Shown piece by piece: positions 18,416 to 26,858 of a stretch of DNA of 64,000 bases. The DNA lies in contig NZ_VJWA01000001.1 of assembly GCF_007097155.1 (NCBI RefSeq), forward strand, positions 1,583,501 to 1,647,500, given 5' to 3'. The stretch is from Glacieibacterium frigidum (GTDB taxonomy: Bacteria; Pseudomonadota; Alphaproteobacteria; Sphingomonadales; Sphingomonadaceae). Numbering within the stretch: the stretch's first letter is position 1; each line of letters begins with the position of its first letter. A program made the translations under genes and the position numbers. The notes below the pieces were generated by a model. The model saw only the letters and a program-made list of their open reading frames with translations, did not search any database and was not told the DNA's origin.

Positions 18416-18958
18416 CTAGCCGCCGCCCGCGATGCCCGCCAGCGCCTTGCGCATGCGCAGCAGGGGCACCGGCACCGCGCCGTTGGTGTCGTCGAAGCGC
18501 TCGACGACCGCATAGCCCTCGGCGGCATAGAGCGGCTCACCCGCCAGCGTCGCCACAAGTTCGGCCGCGTGGAAGCCCGCCGCGACGGCGCGCGCCTCGC
18601 ACGCCCGCAGCACCGCACGGCCGAGTCCGCGGCGTGCGAAATCGGGGTCGGTGTACATCGCGCGGATGCGCGTCGCCTCGGTGTCGGGGTCGAGCAGGCG
18701 CGCATCGCGCCCCGGCGAATGGTCGCCGCCATAGCTGGTGGCGCGCTTGCTCCAGCCGCCGCCCGCGACGATCCGCCCGTCGATCTCCGCGACGACATAG
18801 CTGCCGTCGGCGATCAGCTGCGTGTCGAGGCCCATCATCGTCGCGCTCGCCGCGACCTGCGCGCCATCGAGATAGGCCACCTGAAGCTCGGCGATCGCCC
18901 GCGCCATGACGTTGCGCAGTGCCGGCAGGTCGGCCTCGGTCGCCGTGCGCAGGATCAC
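18416..18958 (-). CDS. GNAT-family N-acetyltransferase
   Basis: A 180-residue acetyltransferase. The acetyl-CoA-binding motif A region reads RAMYTDPDFARRGLGRAVLRACE (residues ~103-125), containing the R/Q-x-x-G-x-G/A pattern as RRGLGR, followed by AAELVATLAGEPLYAAEGY. The substrate is unknown. It starts with GTG in a GTGA overlap with the metG stop, so it is coupled to metG translation. The gene is an insertion relative to the common metG-tatD order of related genomes. Confidence 0.88.
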   Translation of the reverse strand: MILRTATEADLPALRNVMARAIAELQVAYLDGAQVAASATMMGLDTQLIADGSYVVAEIDGRIVAGGGWSKRATSYGGDHSPGRDARLLDPDTEATRIRAMYTDPDFARRGLGRAVLRACEARAVAAGFHAAELVATLAGEPLYAAEGYAVVERFDDTNGAVPVPLLRMRKALAGIAGGG

Positions 18959-20469
18959 CCCTCGACCCAGCGCGGGAACACCCCGCCCGGCACCGGCAGC
19001 GGGGTTCCCGGCGCGACGGGCGTATCGAACGCCGCGAAGTCGCGTGCGTCGGCTGCTACGCCGAGCTGATCGAGCAGCCGCCCGGCACTCTCCGGGATCA
19101 CCGGCTGCACGAGCAGCGCGATGCGGCGCGTCGCGTCGAGTGTCGCCGCCAGCACGCCGGCGCGCTTCGCCGGTTCGTCCTTGAGGCCCCAGGGTGCTGC
19201 ATCGGCGAAATAGCCGTTGGCGGCGCTGACCATCGCCATAACGCTCTCGAGGCCGCGGTGGAGCGCGAGGGCATCCATGTGCTCGAAATAAGCGCGGGTG
19301 TGTTGGATCATCGCGTCGCGGAGCGCCGGGGCGTCGCCCTCCCCCGCCGGCATGACGCCGCCGTCCTTCGCGACCATCGCCAGCGCGCGCTGCGCCAGAT
19401 TGCCGATGCCGTTCGCCAGGTCGGCGTTGGCGCGCTCGGCGATCGCGCCTTCGGAATAGCTGCCGTCGTCGCCGAACGCGACGTCGCGGACCAGAAACCA
19501 GCGCAGCCGGTCGACCCCGAAGGCATCGGCCAGCGCGATGGGATCGACGACGTTGCCGAGCGACTTCGACATCTTCTCACCGCGGTTCAGCACATGGCCG
19601 TGGCCGAACACCCCCTTGGGCAGGTCGACGCCCGCCGCCATCAGGAAGGCGGGCCAATACACCGCGTGGAAGCGCACTACGTCCTTGCCGATGACGTGCA
19701 GGTCGGCTGGCCAGTATGGCGCATCGCCCGGCCAGCCGGCACCCGCGAGGTAATTCACCAGCGCGTCGACCCAGACGTACATGACATGGCCCGGCGCACC
19801 CGGCACCGGCACGCCCCAGTCGAAGCTGGTCCGCGACATCGACAGGTCGTTCAGCCCGCCGCCGACGAAGGCGCGCATCTCGTTCAGCGACCGTGACGGG
19901 CGCACGAAGCCGGGCTGGTCATCGTACAGCTTCAGCAGGCGGTCCTGATAGGCCGAGAGGCGGAAGAACCAGCTGTCCTCGACCGTCCATTCGACCGGCG
20001 TGCCTTGCGGCGACAGGCGGATCCCCTGCCCGCTCGCGTCGACCGCGTCTATCAGCTCGCCCTCGTCGTAATAGGCCTCGTCGCGCACCGAGTACCAGCC
20101 TTCGTAGCGGTCCTCGTACAGGTCGCCGTTCGCCGCCATGCGCCGCCACAGCTCCTGCGCGGCAGCGATATTGTCGGGGTCGGTGGTGCGGATGAAACGG
20201 TCGTTGGAGATGTTGAGCCGCGCCGTCATGCCGGTGAAGGCGGTGACCTGGGTGTCGACATAGGCCTTGGGGGCGACGCCGGCGGCCTTGGCGGCCTGCG
20301 AAATCTTCAGGCCATGCTCGTCGGTGCCGGTCAGGAAGCGCACGTCCCTGCCCCGCAGCCGCTGGTAGCGCGCGATGACATCGGTCGTCACCGCCTCATA
20401 GGCATGCCCCATGTGCGGGCGGCCGTTGGGGTAGGAGATCGCGGTGGTGATGTAGAAGCGGTCGGTCAT
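18955..20469 (-). CDS. metG: Methionyl-tRNA synthetase
   Basis: Class I aminoacyl-tRNA synthetase of 504 residues charging tRNA-Met. The HIGH motif appears as PHMGHAYE (residues ~18-25) and KMSKS is intact (GEKMSKSLGN, near residue 301). Class-specific segments FLTGTDEHGLKI and YVWVDALVNYL are present. There is no zinc-knuckle insert with CxxC pairs, and no C-terminal dimerisation domain, so this is the short zinc-independent type found in alphaproteobacteria. It heads the metG-GNAT-tatD-MBL train. Confidence 0.97.
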   Translation of the reverse strand: MTDRFYITTAISYPNGRPHMGHAYEAVTTDVIARYQRLRGRDVRFLTGTDEHGLKISQAAKAAGVAPKAYVDTQVTAFTGMTARLNISNDRFIRTTDPDNIAAAQELWRRMAANGDLYEDRYEGWYSVRDEAYYDEGELIDAVDASGQGIRLSPQGTPVEWTVEDSWFFRLSAYQDRLLKLYDDQPGFVRPSRSLNEMRAFVGGGLNDLSMSRTSFDWGVPVPGAPGHVMYVWVDALVNYLAGAGWPGDAPYWPADLHVIGKDVVRFHAVYWPAFLMAAGVDLPKGVFGHGHVLNRGEKMSKSLGNVVDPIALADAFGVDRLRWFLVRDVAFGDDGSYSEGAIAERANADLANGIGNLAQRALAMVAKDGGVMPAGEGDAPALRDAMIQHTRAYFEHMDALALHRGLESVMAMVSAANGYFADAAPWGLKDEPAKRAGVLAATLDATRRIALLVQPVIPESAGRLLDQLGVAADARDFAAFDTPVAPGTPLPVPGGVFPRWVEG

Positions 20470-20546
20470 CGGCGTGGAATGCGGGAGAATGCGCGGCGCG
20501 GCAATGCTCGTTTACGCGAGGCGCCGGCGTTCGTCCGGATGACGCT

Positions 20547-20843
20547 TTACGCAGCGAAGGTCGGCGCAGCGACGTCGTTGGCGCGGAAGGTTTCGGAAAT
20601 GCTTTCGAGCAGGACCAGCGACTGCTTCATGCGCTTCTTGGACTCGCCCGCGGCTTCGGCAACCTCCACTTTCACCTCGGCAGCGGTACGCACGACTTCG
20701 AGCGCTTGGGCGTTGAACAGGACGCCGGCCTCGACCAGCATGTGCAGCGTGCTTTCGGCGAGCAGCAGTGCCGCCTGTCCGTGCGCATCGGGCTCCAGGT
20801 GAGCGAGGGCGTCACGTACGTCGGCCGATGACGATTCAGCCAT
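20547..20843 (-). CDS. Small helical protein of unknown function
   Basis: A 98-residue, almost entirely helical, cytosolic protein. It is rich in Ala and Glu, with a coiled-coil-like stretch (residues ~42-80: ALEVVRTAAEVKVEVAEAAGESKKRMKQSLVLLESI). No family is recognised; the look is phasin-like. AAGGGA precedes the ATG. It is divergent from the Crp/Fnr regulator, and the shared 127-base intergenic region contains an FNR-like box, so control by that regulator is likely. Confidence 0.7.
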   Translation of the reverse strand: MAESSSADVRDALAHLEPDAHGQAALLLAESTLHMLVEAGVLFNAQALEVVRTAAEVKVEVAEAAGESKKRMKQSLVLLESISETFRANDVAAPTFAA

Positions 20844-20920
20844 AGTAGTCCCTTACATGAAAAAGAATTATCGCTGACGCAGACTATATCCGGGTGATAT
20901 AACAAACTGGACGCTCGCGG

Positions 20921-20936
20921 CTTGATACAAGTCAAG
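20921..20936. promoter_or_regulatory. FNR/FixK-type operator (CTTGA-N6-TCAAG)
   Basis: CTTGATACAAGTCAAG is an inverted repeat with the TTGA-N6-TCAA core bound by Crp/Fnr-family regulators. It lies 35 bases before the Crp/Fnr start codon and 78 bases before the start of the divergent 98-residue gene. This position suits autoregulation and control of the small gene. Confidence 0.6.
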
Positions 20937-20970
20937 TTGTTGACGCGGCAGATTGGTTACTGGTTCATCC

Positions 20971-21693
20971 ATGCCTAACGCCCTCCTCGAAAAGCTCCGC
21001 GGATTCACGGCGATGCCGCCCGAACTGGCGGGGAAGCTGACGGCGCTGCTCAGCAAACCACGCGATATTCCAGCCCGGCAGGACCTGATGACCGAGGGCG
21101 ACGCACCTGCCGCGATGGTCGTCATGCTGGAGGGCTGGGCCTGCCGTTACAATATCCTGCCCGAGGGGACCCGGCAGATCAGCGCCTTCCTGATGCCCGG
21201 CGACTGCTGCGACCTGCACGTCTCGGTGCTGACCGAGATGGATCACAGCATCGCGACGCTCACGCCGGCGAAGGTCGCGCATATCCAGCGCGACGAGCTC
21301 AACGACCTGCTCGATGCCGAGCCGGCGTTGATGCGCGCCTTCTGGTGGATGCAGCTGGTCAATGAATCCGTGATGCGCGCCTGGATCGTTAGCATGGGGC
21401 GGCGCGACAGCCTGCAACGCGTCGGCCACCTGATGCTCGAACTCTACGCGCGTGCCACTGCCATCGGGCTGGTCAGGGATGACAGACTAGTGATGCCGCT
21501 GACGCAGATCGTCATCGGCGACGCGCTTGGCCTGACGCCGGTACACGTCAATCGCGTGCTGCGCCGCCTGCGCGAGGAAGGCGTCATGGAAATCCAGGGT
21601 GGCACGCTGACCATCGCCGACAGCGCCAAGCTGGCGCGCGTCACCGGCTTCGACGACAGCTACCTGCACCGCCGGCTGAAGCGCGCCGCCTAG
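20971..21693 (+). CDS. Crp/Fnr-family transcriptional regulator
   Basis: About 240 residues. Residues ~15-125 form a cyclic-nucleotide-binding-like beta roll (GDAPAAMVVMLEGWACRYNILPEGTR), and residues ~150-220 a winged helix. The recognition helix reads TPVHVNRVLRRLREEG; the Glu of FNR is replaced by His. No N-terminal Cys cluster is present, so it is not an FNR-type [4Fe-4S] oxygen sensor, and the cAMP-binding Arg/Glu set is not evident. ATG 20971 is preferred to a TTG at 20953. Its stop overlaps the convergent 57-residue gene by four bases. Confidence 0.9.
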   Translation: MPNALLEKLRGFTAMPPELAGKLTALLSKPRDIPARQDLMTEGDAPAAMVVMLEGWACRYNILPEGTRQISAFLMPGDCCDLHVSVLTEMDHSIATLTPAKVAHIQRDELNDLLDAEPALMRAFWWMQLVNESVMRAWIVSMGRRDSLQRVGHLMLELYARATAIGLVRDDRLVMPLTQIVIGDALGLTPVHVNRVLRRLREEGVMEIQGGTLTIADSAKLARVTGFDDSYLHRRLKRAA

Positions 21694-21863
21694 GCTCGTT
21701 CGGCGAAGGCCTGATTGCGAGAGGCGCAGACCTGCCGCAGCCGGTCGCGATAGGCCTGGGCGAACTGCTGGTGTGCATTGCGGGCGCGTTCGTCCTGCGC
21801 AATCTCGGCAAGGCGCGCCGCTTCGGCAGCACGAGCCTCGTAATAGCTCTCCAAATCCGTCAT
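21690..21863 (-). CDS. Small hypothetical protein
   Basis: A 57-residue, charged, helical protein beginning MTDLESYYEARAAEAARLAEI. It has no membrane segment and no recognised family. A purine-rich GGGGGAG lies just before the ATG at 21863. The gene is convergent with the Crp/Fnr regulator and 90 bases upstream (in transcription) of holB's stop end on the same strand. Confidence 0.55.
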   Translation of the reverse strand: MTDLESYYEARAAEAARLAEIAQDERARNAHQQFAQAYRDRLRQVCASRNQAFAERA

Positions 21864-21953
21864 GGCAGCTCCCCCGCGGCAAAATTGACCCTGACTGATC
21901 AATGGGGCGATTCGTCGCGGGATTTATTAATCCGCATCAATGCGATGCAGAGA

Positions 21954-22970
21954 TTATTTGGCGCGGGCGCCCGCTACCAACGTCGCCAGCTCGAAGGCCA
22001 CCGTCTGCGGGTCGAGCGCCAGCGCCACCGCCGACGCCGCGAGTGCATTCGCCGCCTCCCACGCCGCCAGCGTCCGCGCCAGCGCACCGCCGTGCTGCGT
22101 CCGTGCGGCGCGTGCCAGATGCGCCGGTGCGAGGTCGAGGAACGCCTCGTAGCGCGGCGTCGCGGCCTTCAGTGCAAGCGACCGCGACAGGCTGAGCGCA
22201 ACGCCCGTGGCGGCGCCCGGCGGGGCCGCAGCAAGTTCGTCGAGCGTCCGCGTCAATGCCGCGATACCGCTGTCGGCATAGCGCAGCGCGCGGCCCGGCG
22301 CGCCGTCGGCGACCGCGACCAGCGCGGCCAGGTCCTCGGCCGACAGGTCGGGCGCGGCGCGGCGCAGGACGATCGCGGTGTCGGTATCGTTCAGCGGCTG
22401 GAACGCCAGGCGGCGGCAGCGCGACCGCAGGGTCGGCAACAGGCGGCCGGGCGCGTGGCTGACGCACAGGAACAGGGTGCCAGGCGGTGGCTCCTCGAGG
22501 TATTTCAGCAGCGCATTGGCGGCGTTGCGGTTCATGTCGTCGATCGCGTCGATGATGACGACGCGCCACGCACCGAGCGCCGGCGTGGTCCGCAGGCATT
22601 CGTTCAGCGGCGGCTCGAACTTTGAATCCTTGCGGCGCACGATCTGGTCGATCGCGATCTCCTTGCGCAGCTTGGCGTCCGACGCCTTGACGTTGGGATT
22701 GACCACCCGCTCGACGAGGCGGAAGTCGAGGTGGCTGCCCGCCGCGAGCAGTGCCGCGGTCGGATGCTCGGGGCTCAGCTCGAAATCGTCACCCGAGGGG
22801 GCGAGCGGGTGGGGAGGTGCGCTGCGCGCCAGCACCCAGGCGGCGGCCTCGCGCGCGAACACGCCCTTGCCGATCCCCGGCGGCCCGGTCAGCAGCCACG
22901 CATGCGGCATGACGCCGGTGTCGAAGGCCGTGCGGAACGCCGTGACCTGGGCGCCGTGGCCGGTCAGCAT
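21954..22970 (-). CDS. holB: DNA polymerase III delta' subunit
   Basis: Clamp-loader subunit, 338 residues. HAWLLTGPPGIGKGVFAREAA gives a Walker A-type loop near residues 23-36. The AAA+ features VVIIDAIDDMNRNAANALLKYLEEPP and SRCRRLAFQPL (SRC motif) are intact. As usual for delta', the zinc-binding Cys cluster is reduced in this lineage. The ATG at 22970 overlaps the last base of the tmk stop (TGATG), so it is translationally coupled with tmk. Confidence 0.93.
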   Translation of the reverse strand: MLTGHGAQVTAFRTAFDTGVMPHAWLLTGPPGIGKGVFAREAAAWVLARSAPPHPLAPSGDDFELSPEHPTAALLAAGSHLDFRLVERVVNPNVKASDAKLRKEIAIDQIVRRKDSKFEPPLNECLRTTPALGAWRVVIIDAIDDMNRNAANALLKYLEEPPPGTLFLCVSHAPGRLLPTLRSRCRRLAFQPLNDTDTAIVLRRAAPDLSAEDLAALVAVADGAPGRALRYADSGIAALTRTLDELAAAPPGAATGVALSLSRSLALKAATPRYEAFLDLAPAHLARAARTQHGGALARTLAAWEAANALAASAVALALDPQTVAFELATLVAGARAK

Positions 22971-23674
22971 CAGTCGTCGCCGGTATCGACGTGCATGCCG
23001 CGCCCCGCAGGCGTTTCGGGCGGCGCGCGGTAGCCGTCGTCGTGCGGGGCATGAGACTGGCACAGCAGCTCGACCGCCGCCCAGACCGCCGCCTCGACAG
23101 CATCGGCATCGCCGGTCGAGTCGACGATGCGGCAGCGCGCCGGCTCGTCCGCAGCGATCTGCAGGAAGCCGGCACGTACACGGCCGTGGAAACCGGTGTC
23201 ATGCGCCTCGAACCGCCCCGCTCCACCGCGCGACCTGGCGCGCTCCAGCCCTTCGGCGAAGGGCAGGTCGAGTAGCACGGTCAGGTCGGGCCACAGGTCG
23301 GCGGCAGCGATATGGTGCAGGCTGCGCAAGGCGGAGTCCGCGAGGCCCTTGCCTGCCCCTTGATAGGCAAGGGTCGAATCGACGAAGCGGTCGCAGATCA
23401 CCCAGTCGCCGCGCTCCAGCGCCGGGCGGATCAGCCGCTCGACGTGGTCGGCGCGCGCGGCGTTGATCAGGCACGCCTCCGCCGCGACGCTCCAGCGGTC
23501 GGGGGCGCCATCGACGAACAGGGCGCGGACGGCCTCAGCACCCTCGCTGCCGCCGGGCTCCCGCGTCGTTACCACCGTGATGCCCTGCCCGCGCAGGCGC
23601 TCGGCGAGGCGCAGCGCCTGCGTCGACTTGCCTGCCCCCTCGCCGCCTTCCAGCGTGATGAACTTGCCGCTCAC
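22970..23674 (-). CDS. tmk: Thymidylate kinase
   Basis: Phosphorylates dTMP to dTDP. 234 residues with P-loop LEGGEGAGKSTQ (residues ~8-19), the DRX-type motif CDRFVDSTLAYQGAGKG, and TREPGGSEGAE for substrate binding. The LID-like region is RSRGGAGRFE. The C-terminal tail (~20 residues rich in His, Asp and Pro) is longer than usual. The start is GTG 23674 in a GTGA overlap with the stop of the D,D-carboxypeptidase gene. Confidence 0.94.
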   Translation of the reverse strand: MSGKFITLEGGEGAGKSTQALRLAERLRGQGITVVTTREPGGSEGAEAVRALFVDGAPDRWSVAAEACLINAARADHVERLIRPALERGDWVICDRFVDSTLAYQGAGKGLADSALRSLHHIAAADLWPDLTVLLDLPFAEGLERARSRGGAGRFEAHDTGFHGRVRAGFLQIAADEPARCRIVDSTGDADAVEAAVWAAVELLCQSHAPHDDGYRAPPETPAGRGMHVDTGDD

Positions 23675-24825
23675 TTGCCCAGCACGAGGGCCCGGAACGC
23701 CGGTCCGATGCGCCCGAAGAAGCCCGCCTCGGCAACGTCCTCGGTCGCGACCAGAGTAGTGCGCGTCGCGGGCATCCCGGGCACGGTGACGACCATCGTC
23801 GCGACCGGCTGGCCGCGCTTGATCGGCGCCTTGATCGGCCCGTCGTAAACGATCTTGACGACGCGCTCGCCCGCGAAGCCGCGCGGCACGGTGACCTTCA
23901 GGTCGACAGCACCGGCGATGCCGACGTCCTTCGCCGACCCCATCCACACCGGCGCACGCTCGACGATCTTGCCCGCGGGGGCGATCGTCTGCTGCGTCCA
24001 GGCGCGGAAGCCCCACTCCATAAACGCCACCGACTGCGCGATGCGCTCGTTGAACGACTTGAGCCCGGCGATGACCATCACCAGCCGCCGCCCGTCCTGC
24101 ACCGCCGAGCCAGTGAAGCCGTAGCCCGCCTCCTCGGTATGCCCGGTCTTCAGGCCATCGGCGCCCGCGACGCGGCCGAGCAGCGGGTTGCGGTTGGGCT
24201 GGGTGATCGACGCGCCCTCGCCCAACGTCTTGCCCCAGCTGAACTGCTGCACCGGGTAGAAGCGCCGGTACAACCCCGGGAATTCGGCGATGGTGCGCTC
24301 GGCGATGATCGCCAGGTCGCGCGGCGTGACGCGCTCGTTGGGGTCGGGCCAGCCGTTGGTGTTGGCGAAGCGCGAGCCCGTCAGGCCGATGCGCTTGGCG
24401 GTCGCATTCATCAGCGCGACATACTGCTCCTCGGTGCCCGCCAGCCCCTCGGCAAGCACGACGCAGGCGTCGTTGCCCGACAGGGTGATGATGCCCTGCA
24501 GCAGGTCGGCGACGGTGACCTCCTCGTTCGGCGACAGGAACATCGTCGAGCCTTGCGAGTGCCACTTCTTCCAGGTCTCGGGCCGCACGCGGATCTTCTG
24601 GGTCAGCTTGGCATCGCCCTTCCGCAGCATGTCGAAGGCGACGTAGACGCTCATCATCTTGCCCATCGACGCGGGCGGGATCGGCGTGTTCTCGCCCTTG
24701 GCGAACAGCACGGCGCCGTTCGACATGTCCTTCATGTAGGCATAGGGCGCGGGCGTCGTGAACGTCGGGAGCTGCGCGGCAGCGGCGGCGGGCAACAGGG
24801 CGATGGCGGCGGCAAGCAGACGCAT
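23671..24825 (-). CDS. D-alanyl-D-alanine carboxypeptidase (PBP5/6-like)
   Basis: A 384-residue serine peptidase that trims pentapeptide stems in the periplasm. An N-terminal signal peptide (MRLLAAAIALLPAAAAAQ) is followed by the S11 motifs: SMGKMMSVYVAF (SxxK), SGNDACVVLAEG (SxN) and DGLKTGHTEEAGY (KTG). The C-terminal beta-rich domain typical of PBP5 is present (residues ~270-360). Its position between rlpA and tmk is the standard alphaproteobacterial arrangement. Orthologous to dacA/dacC products. Confidence 0.94.
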   Translation of the reverse strand: MRLLAAAIALLPAAAAAQLPTFTTPAPYAYMKDMSNGAVLFAKGENTPIPPASMGKMMSVYVAFDMLRKGDAKLTQKIRVRPETWKKWHSQGSTMFLSPNEEVTVADLLQGIITLSGNDACVVLAEGLAGTEEQYVALMNATAKRIGLTGSRFANTNGWPDPNERVTPRDLAIIAERTIAEFPGLYRRFYPVQQFSWGKTLGEGASITQPNRNPLLGRVAGADGLKTGHTEEAGYGFTGSAVQDGRRLVMVIAGLKSFNERIAQSVAFMEWGFRAWTQQTIAPAGKIVERAPVWMGSAKDVGIAGAVDLKVTVPRGFAGERVVKIVYDGPIKAPIKRGQPVATMVVTVPGMPATRTTLVATEDVAEAGFFGRIGPAFRALVLGK

Positions 24826-24828
24826 GGA

Positions 24829-25599
24829 TCAGGGGACTCCGGGTGTGACTAGACGTGCCTCGCCATAGCCCGCACCCCGCACCCGCGCCAGCGTCGAAGC
24901 GGCCTGTTCGGGCGAGAACGGGCCGAGCCGGATGCGCGTCAGCCCGGCCGGCAGGCGCTCGGTGACGACGGGCCCGAAATCCGCGAGAAATTGCGCTAGC
25001 CACGCAGCGCGCCCGGCATCGGACAGCGCCGCAACCTGAACGAAAACCGTGCCCGCCGGGGCACCCGGAATCGCCACCGTGGTCACCGGAACCTCGACCG
25101 GCGCGGGCGCCGGCAAGAGTGTCGGCGGCGCGAGGGCGGCAACCGTCGCCTCGCCCGGGAACACGCGCCGCACCCGCACGCGCGCCAAGCCGGGCTTGTC
25201 GACGCCGAGCAGCTGCGCCGACTTGCGCGACAGGTCGATGATCCGCCCGTCGACGAACGGCCCGCGGTCGTTGATCCTCACCGTCAGCACGCGGCCGTTG
25301 TCGAGATTTGCAACCTCGACGAAGCTCGGCATCGGCAGCGTCTTGTGCGCGGCGGTCAGCCCGTCCTGGTCGTAGCGTTCGCCGTTGGCGGTGCTCAGTC
25401 CGTGGAAGGTCGGCCCGTACCACGACGCGACACCCGTCGCGTCATAGGCGCGGTCGTCGGCCGGGTAGTAGGTCTTGCCGAACACGACATAGGGCTTGCC
25501 GATCTTGACCCCCGCGACGCGCGGCGGCGGCTTGGGCGTCGACGCGCACGCCGCGAGCAGTACCGCAAGCGCGCCGGCTGCAAGCCTACTTGAGCGCAT
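24829..25599 (-). CDS. rlpA: RlpA-family septal ring lytic transglycosylase (lipoprotein with SPOR domain)
   Basis: A 256-residue outer-membrane lipoprotein. The lipobox LAAC (Cys18) follows MRSSRLAAGALAVLLAAC. The RlpA double-psi beta-barrel follows: GVASWYGPTFHGLSTANGE, then TVRINDRGPFVDGRIIDLS, which supplies the catalytic Asp. A C-terminal SPOR domain (residues ~180-256) would bind denuded septal glycans. It is three bases upstream of the dac gene and overlaps the lytic transglycosylase by 14 bases. Confidence 0.93.
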   Translation of the reverse strand: MRSSRLAAGALAVLLAACASTPKPPPRVAGVKIGKPYVVFGKTYYPADDRAYDATGVASWYGPTFHGLSTANGERYDQDGLTAAHKTLPMPSFVEVANLDNGRVLTVRINDRGPFVDGRIIDLSRKSAQLLGVDKPGLARVRVRRVFPGEATVAALAPPTLLPAPAPVEVPVTTVAIPGAPAGTVFVQVAALSDAGRAAWLAQFLADFGPVVTERLPAGLTRIRLGPFSPEQAASTLARVRGAGYGEARLVTPGVP

Positions 25600-26638
25600 C
25601 GCCGAGCAGCGCCACCGACAGCGCGTAGAAGTTCGAGCAATTGTAATCGAGCAGGCGGCGGTAGTTGCCGAAGGTCAGGTAGGCCGCCCCGCCCGGCCCG
25701 TCGGGCTCGACCAACGTCGCCAGCGTGTTGTCGGCCGGCCAGGGGTTGCCGTCGGCGCGGGTCAGGCCGAGCTTCTTCCATTCGCTCAGGGGGACCCAGC
25801 GGCTGTGCTTGGCGAGCACGCGCACGCACTCGCGCGGCTGGACGAGATCGCGGACCCGCTCACGGTCGAAGTCGGCGGGCAACTGAACGGCGACCCCCCA
25901 CCCCAGCCCGCGCTGCCACCCGGCGCGCTTCAGATAGTTGGCGATCGACGCCGCGGTATCGTCGCCCGATTCCCAGATGTCGGCGACGCCGTCGCCGTCG
26001 CCGTCGACCGCGGAGGCGACGAAGCTGCTGGGCAGGAACTGCGGCTGCCCCATCGCGCCCGCCCACGATCCCTTCATCCGCTCGCGCGTCGCGAGCCCCT
26101 TGTCGAGCATGGTCAGCGCCGCGGTCAGCTCGCGCTCGAACAACTCACGCCGCCGTCCGTCGTAGGCCAGGCTGGCAAGGCTGCGCAAAACGTCGAAGTT
26201 GCCGGTGACCGCGCCGTAGCTCGACTCCATCCCCCAGATGCCGAGCACTATCGACGCCGGCACGCCGGTCGCGGCTTCCAGCTCGGCCAGCTTCGCCGCA
26301 TGCCGCTCGCGCGCTGCCCGTCCGCGCGCCTCGCGCACCGGCTCGAGGCGCTTGCTCAAATAATCGCTGAACAAGGTCGCGACGCCGCTGTCGTCGGGCT
26401 GGTTGCGGTCGAGCGCGACGACGCGCGGTGAGAAATGCAGCCCCGTAAATGCCGCGTCGAGCGTCTCGGGCCGGATCCCGCGCGCCTGCGCAGAGGCGCG
26501 ATAGGTCGACAGCCATGCCTCGAACCCGCTCTCGGCGGTCGCGTCGACGACCTCCTCTTCGGGAACGGGTTCGGGGGCGAGGACCTGCGCCGACAGCGGG
26601 GCAGCGAACAGGAGGGGGAAAGCCAGGAGAAATTTCAC
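25586..26638 (-). CDS. Lytic murein transglycosylase (MltB/SLT-like)
   Basis: A 350-residue exported enzyme cleaving peptidoglycan glycan strands. Signal peptide MKFLLAFPLLFAAPLSAQ from a GTG at 26638; ATG-type starts further upstream are less likely because they put a non-signal extension in front. The MltB core is visible: the catalytic Glu in LGIWGMESSYGAVTGNFDV, then RMKGSWAGAMGQPQFLPSSF and DGDGDGVADIWES. The family's C-terminal peptidoglycan-binding domain is lacking. It heads the mltB-rlpA-dac-tmk-holB train. Confidence 0.92.
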   Translation of the reverse strand: MKFLLAFPLLFAAPLSAQVLAPEPVPEEEVVDATAESGFEAWLSTYRASAQARGIRPETLDAAFTGLHFSPRVVALDRNQPDDSGVATLFSDYLSKRLEPVREARGRAARERHAAKLAELEAATGVPASIVLGIWGMESSYGAVTGNFDVLRSLASLAYDGRRRELFERELTAALTMLDKGLATRERMKGSWAGAMGQPQFLPSSFVASAVDGDGDGVADIWESGDDTAASIANYLKRAGWQRGLGWGVAVQLPADFDRERVRDLVQPRECVRVLAKHSRWVPLSEWKKLGLTRADGNPWPADNTLATLVEPDGPGGAAYLTFGNYRRLLDYNCSNFYALSVALLGDALK

Positions 26639-26707
26639 GGCCGCGCCTCTGCCACAGCCGCCCGCCACTTGCACCCCTTAGCGTTACGCGCGACATGGCG
26701 ACCACGC

Positions 26708-26797
26708 GGAGCGGTGGCCGAGTGGTTTAAGGCAGCGGTCTTGAAAACCGCCGTGGGGGCGACCTCACCGTGGGTTCGAATCCCACCTGCTCCGCCA
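26708..26797 (+). tRNA. tRNA-Ser (anticodon UGA)
   Basis: A 90-nt class II tRNA. The acceptor stem GGAGCGG pairs with CTGCTCC (one G-T pair), followed by the discriminator G and an encoded CCA. The anticodon stem GCGGT/ACCGC encloses the loop CTTGAAA, giving anticodon TGA. A long variable arm lies before the T arm GTGGGTTCGAATCCCAC. Confidence 0.96.
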
Positions 26798-26800
26798 CAC

Positions 26801-26830
26801 AAAAAAACTGCCGCCCCATGGGGACGGCAG
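26801..26830 (-). terminator. Rho-independent terminator of csbD
   Basis: Read on the minus strand, CTGCCGTCCCC-AT-GGGGCGGCAG forms a stem with one bulged base and is followed by seven T residues. This is a classical intrinsic terminator, 28 bases after the csbD stop. In the plus direction there is no T tract, although the hairpin could also help end the tRNA transcript. Confidence 0.85.
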
Positions 26831-26858
26831 CCTCTTCGATCATCTGCGCTGACGCAGA

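Noticed and set aside
21884-21904. TTGACCCTGACTGATCAA as a second FNR-type box
   Set aside because: The half-sites are separated by 10 bases, not 6, so it does not fit a Crp/Fnr dimer.
22970-25423. Apparent 817-residue protein joining a long N-terminal part to thymidylate kinase
   Set aside because: Only the C-terminal 234 residues are conserved (tmk). The rest is the out-of-frame reading of dac and rlpA.
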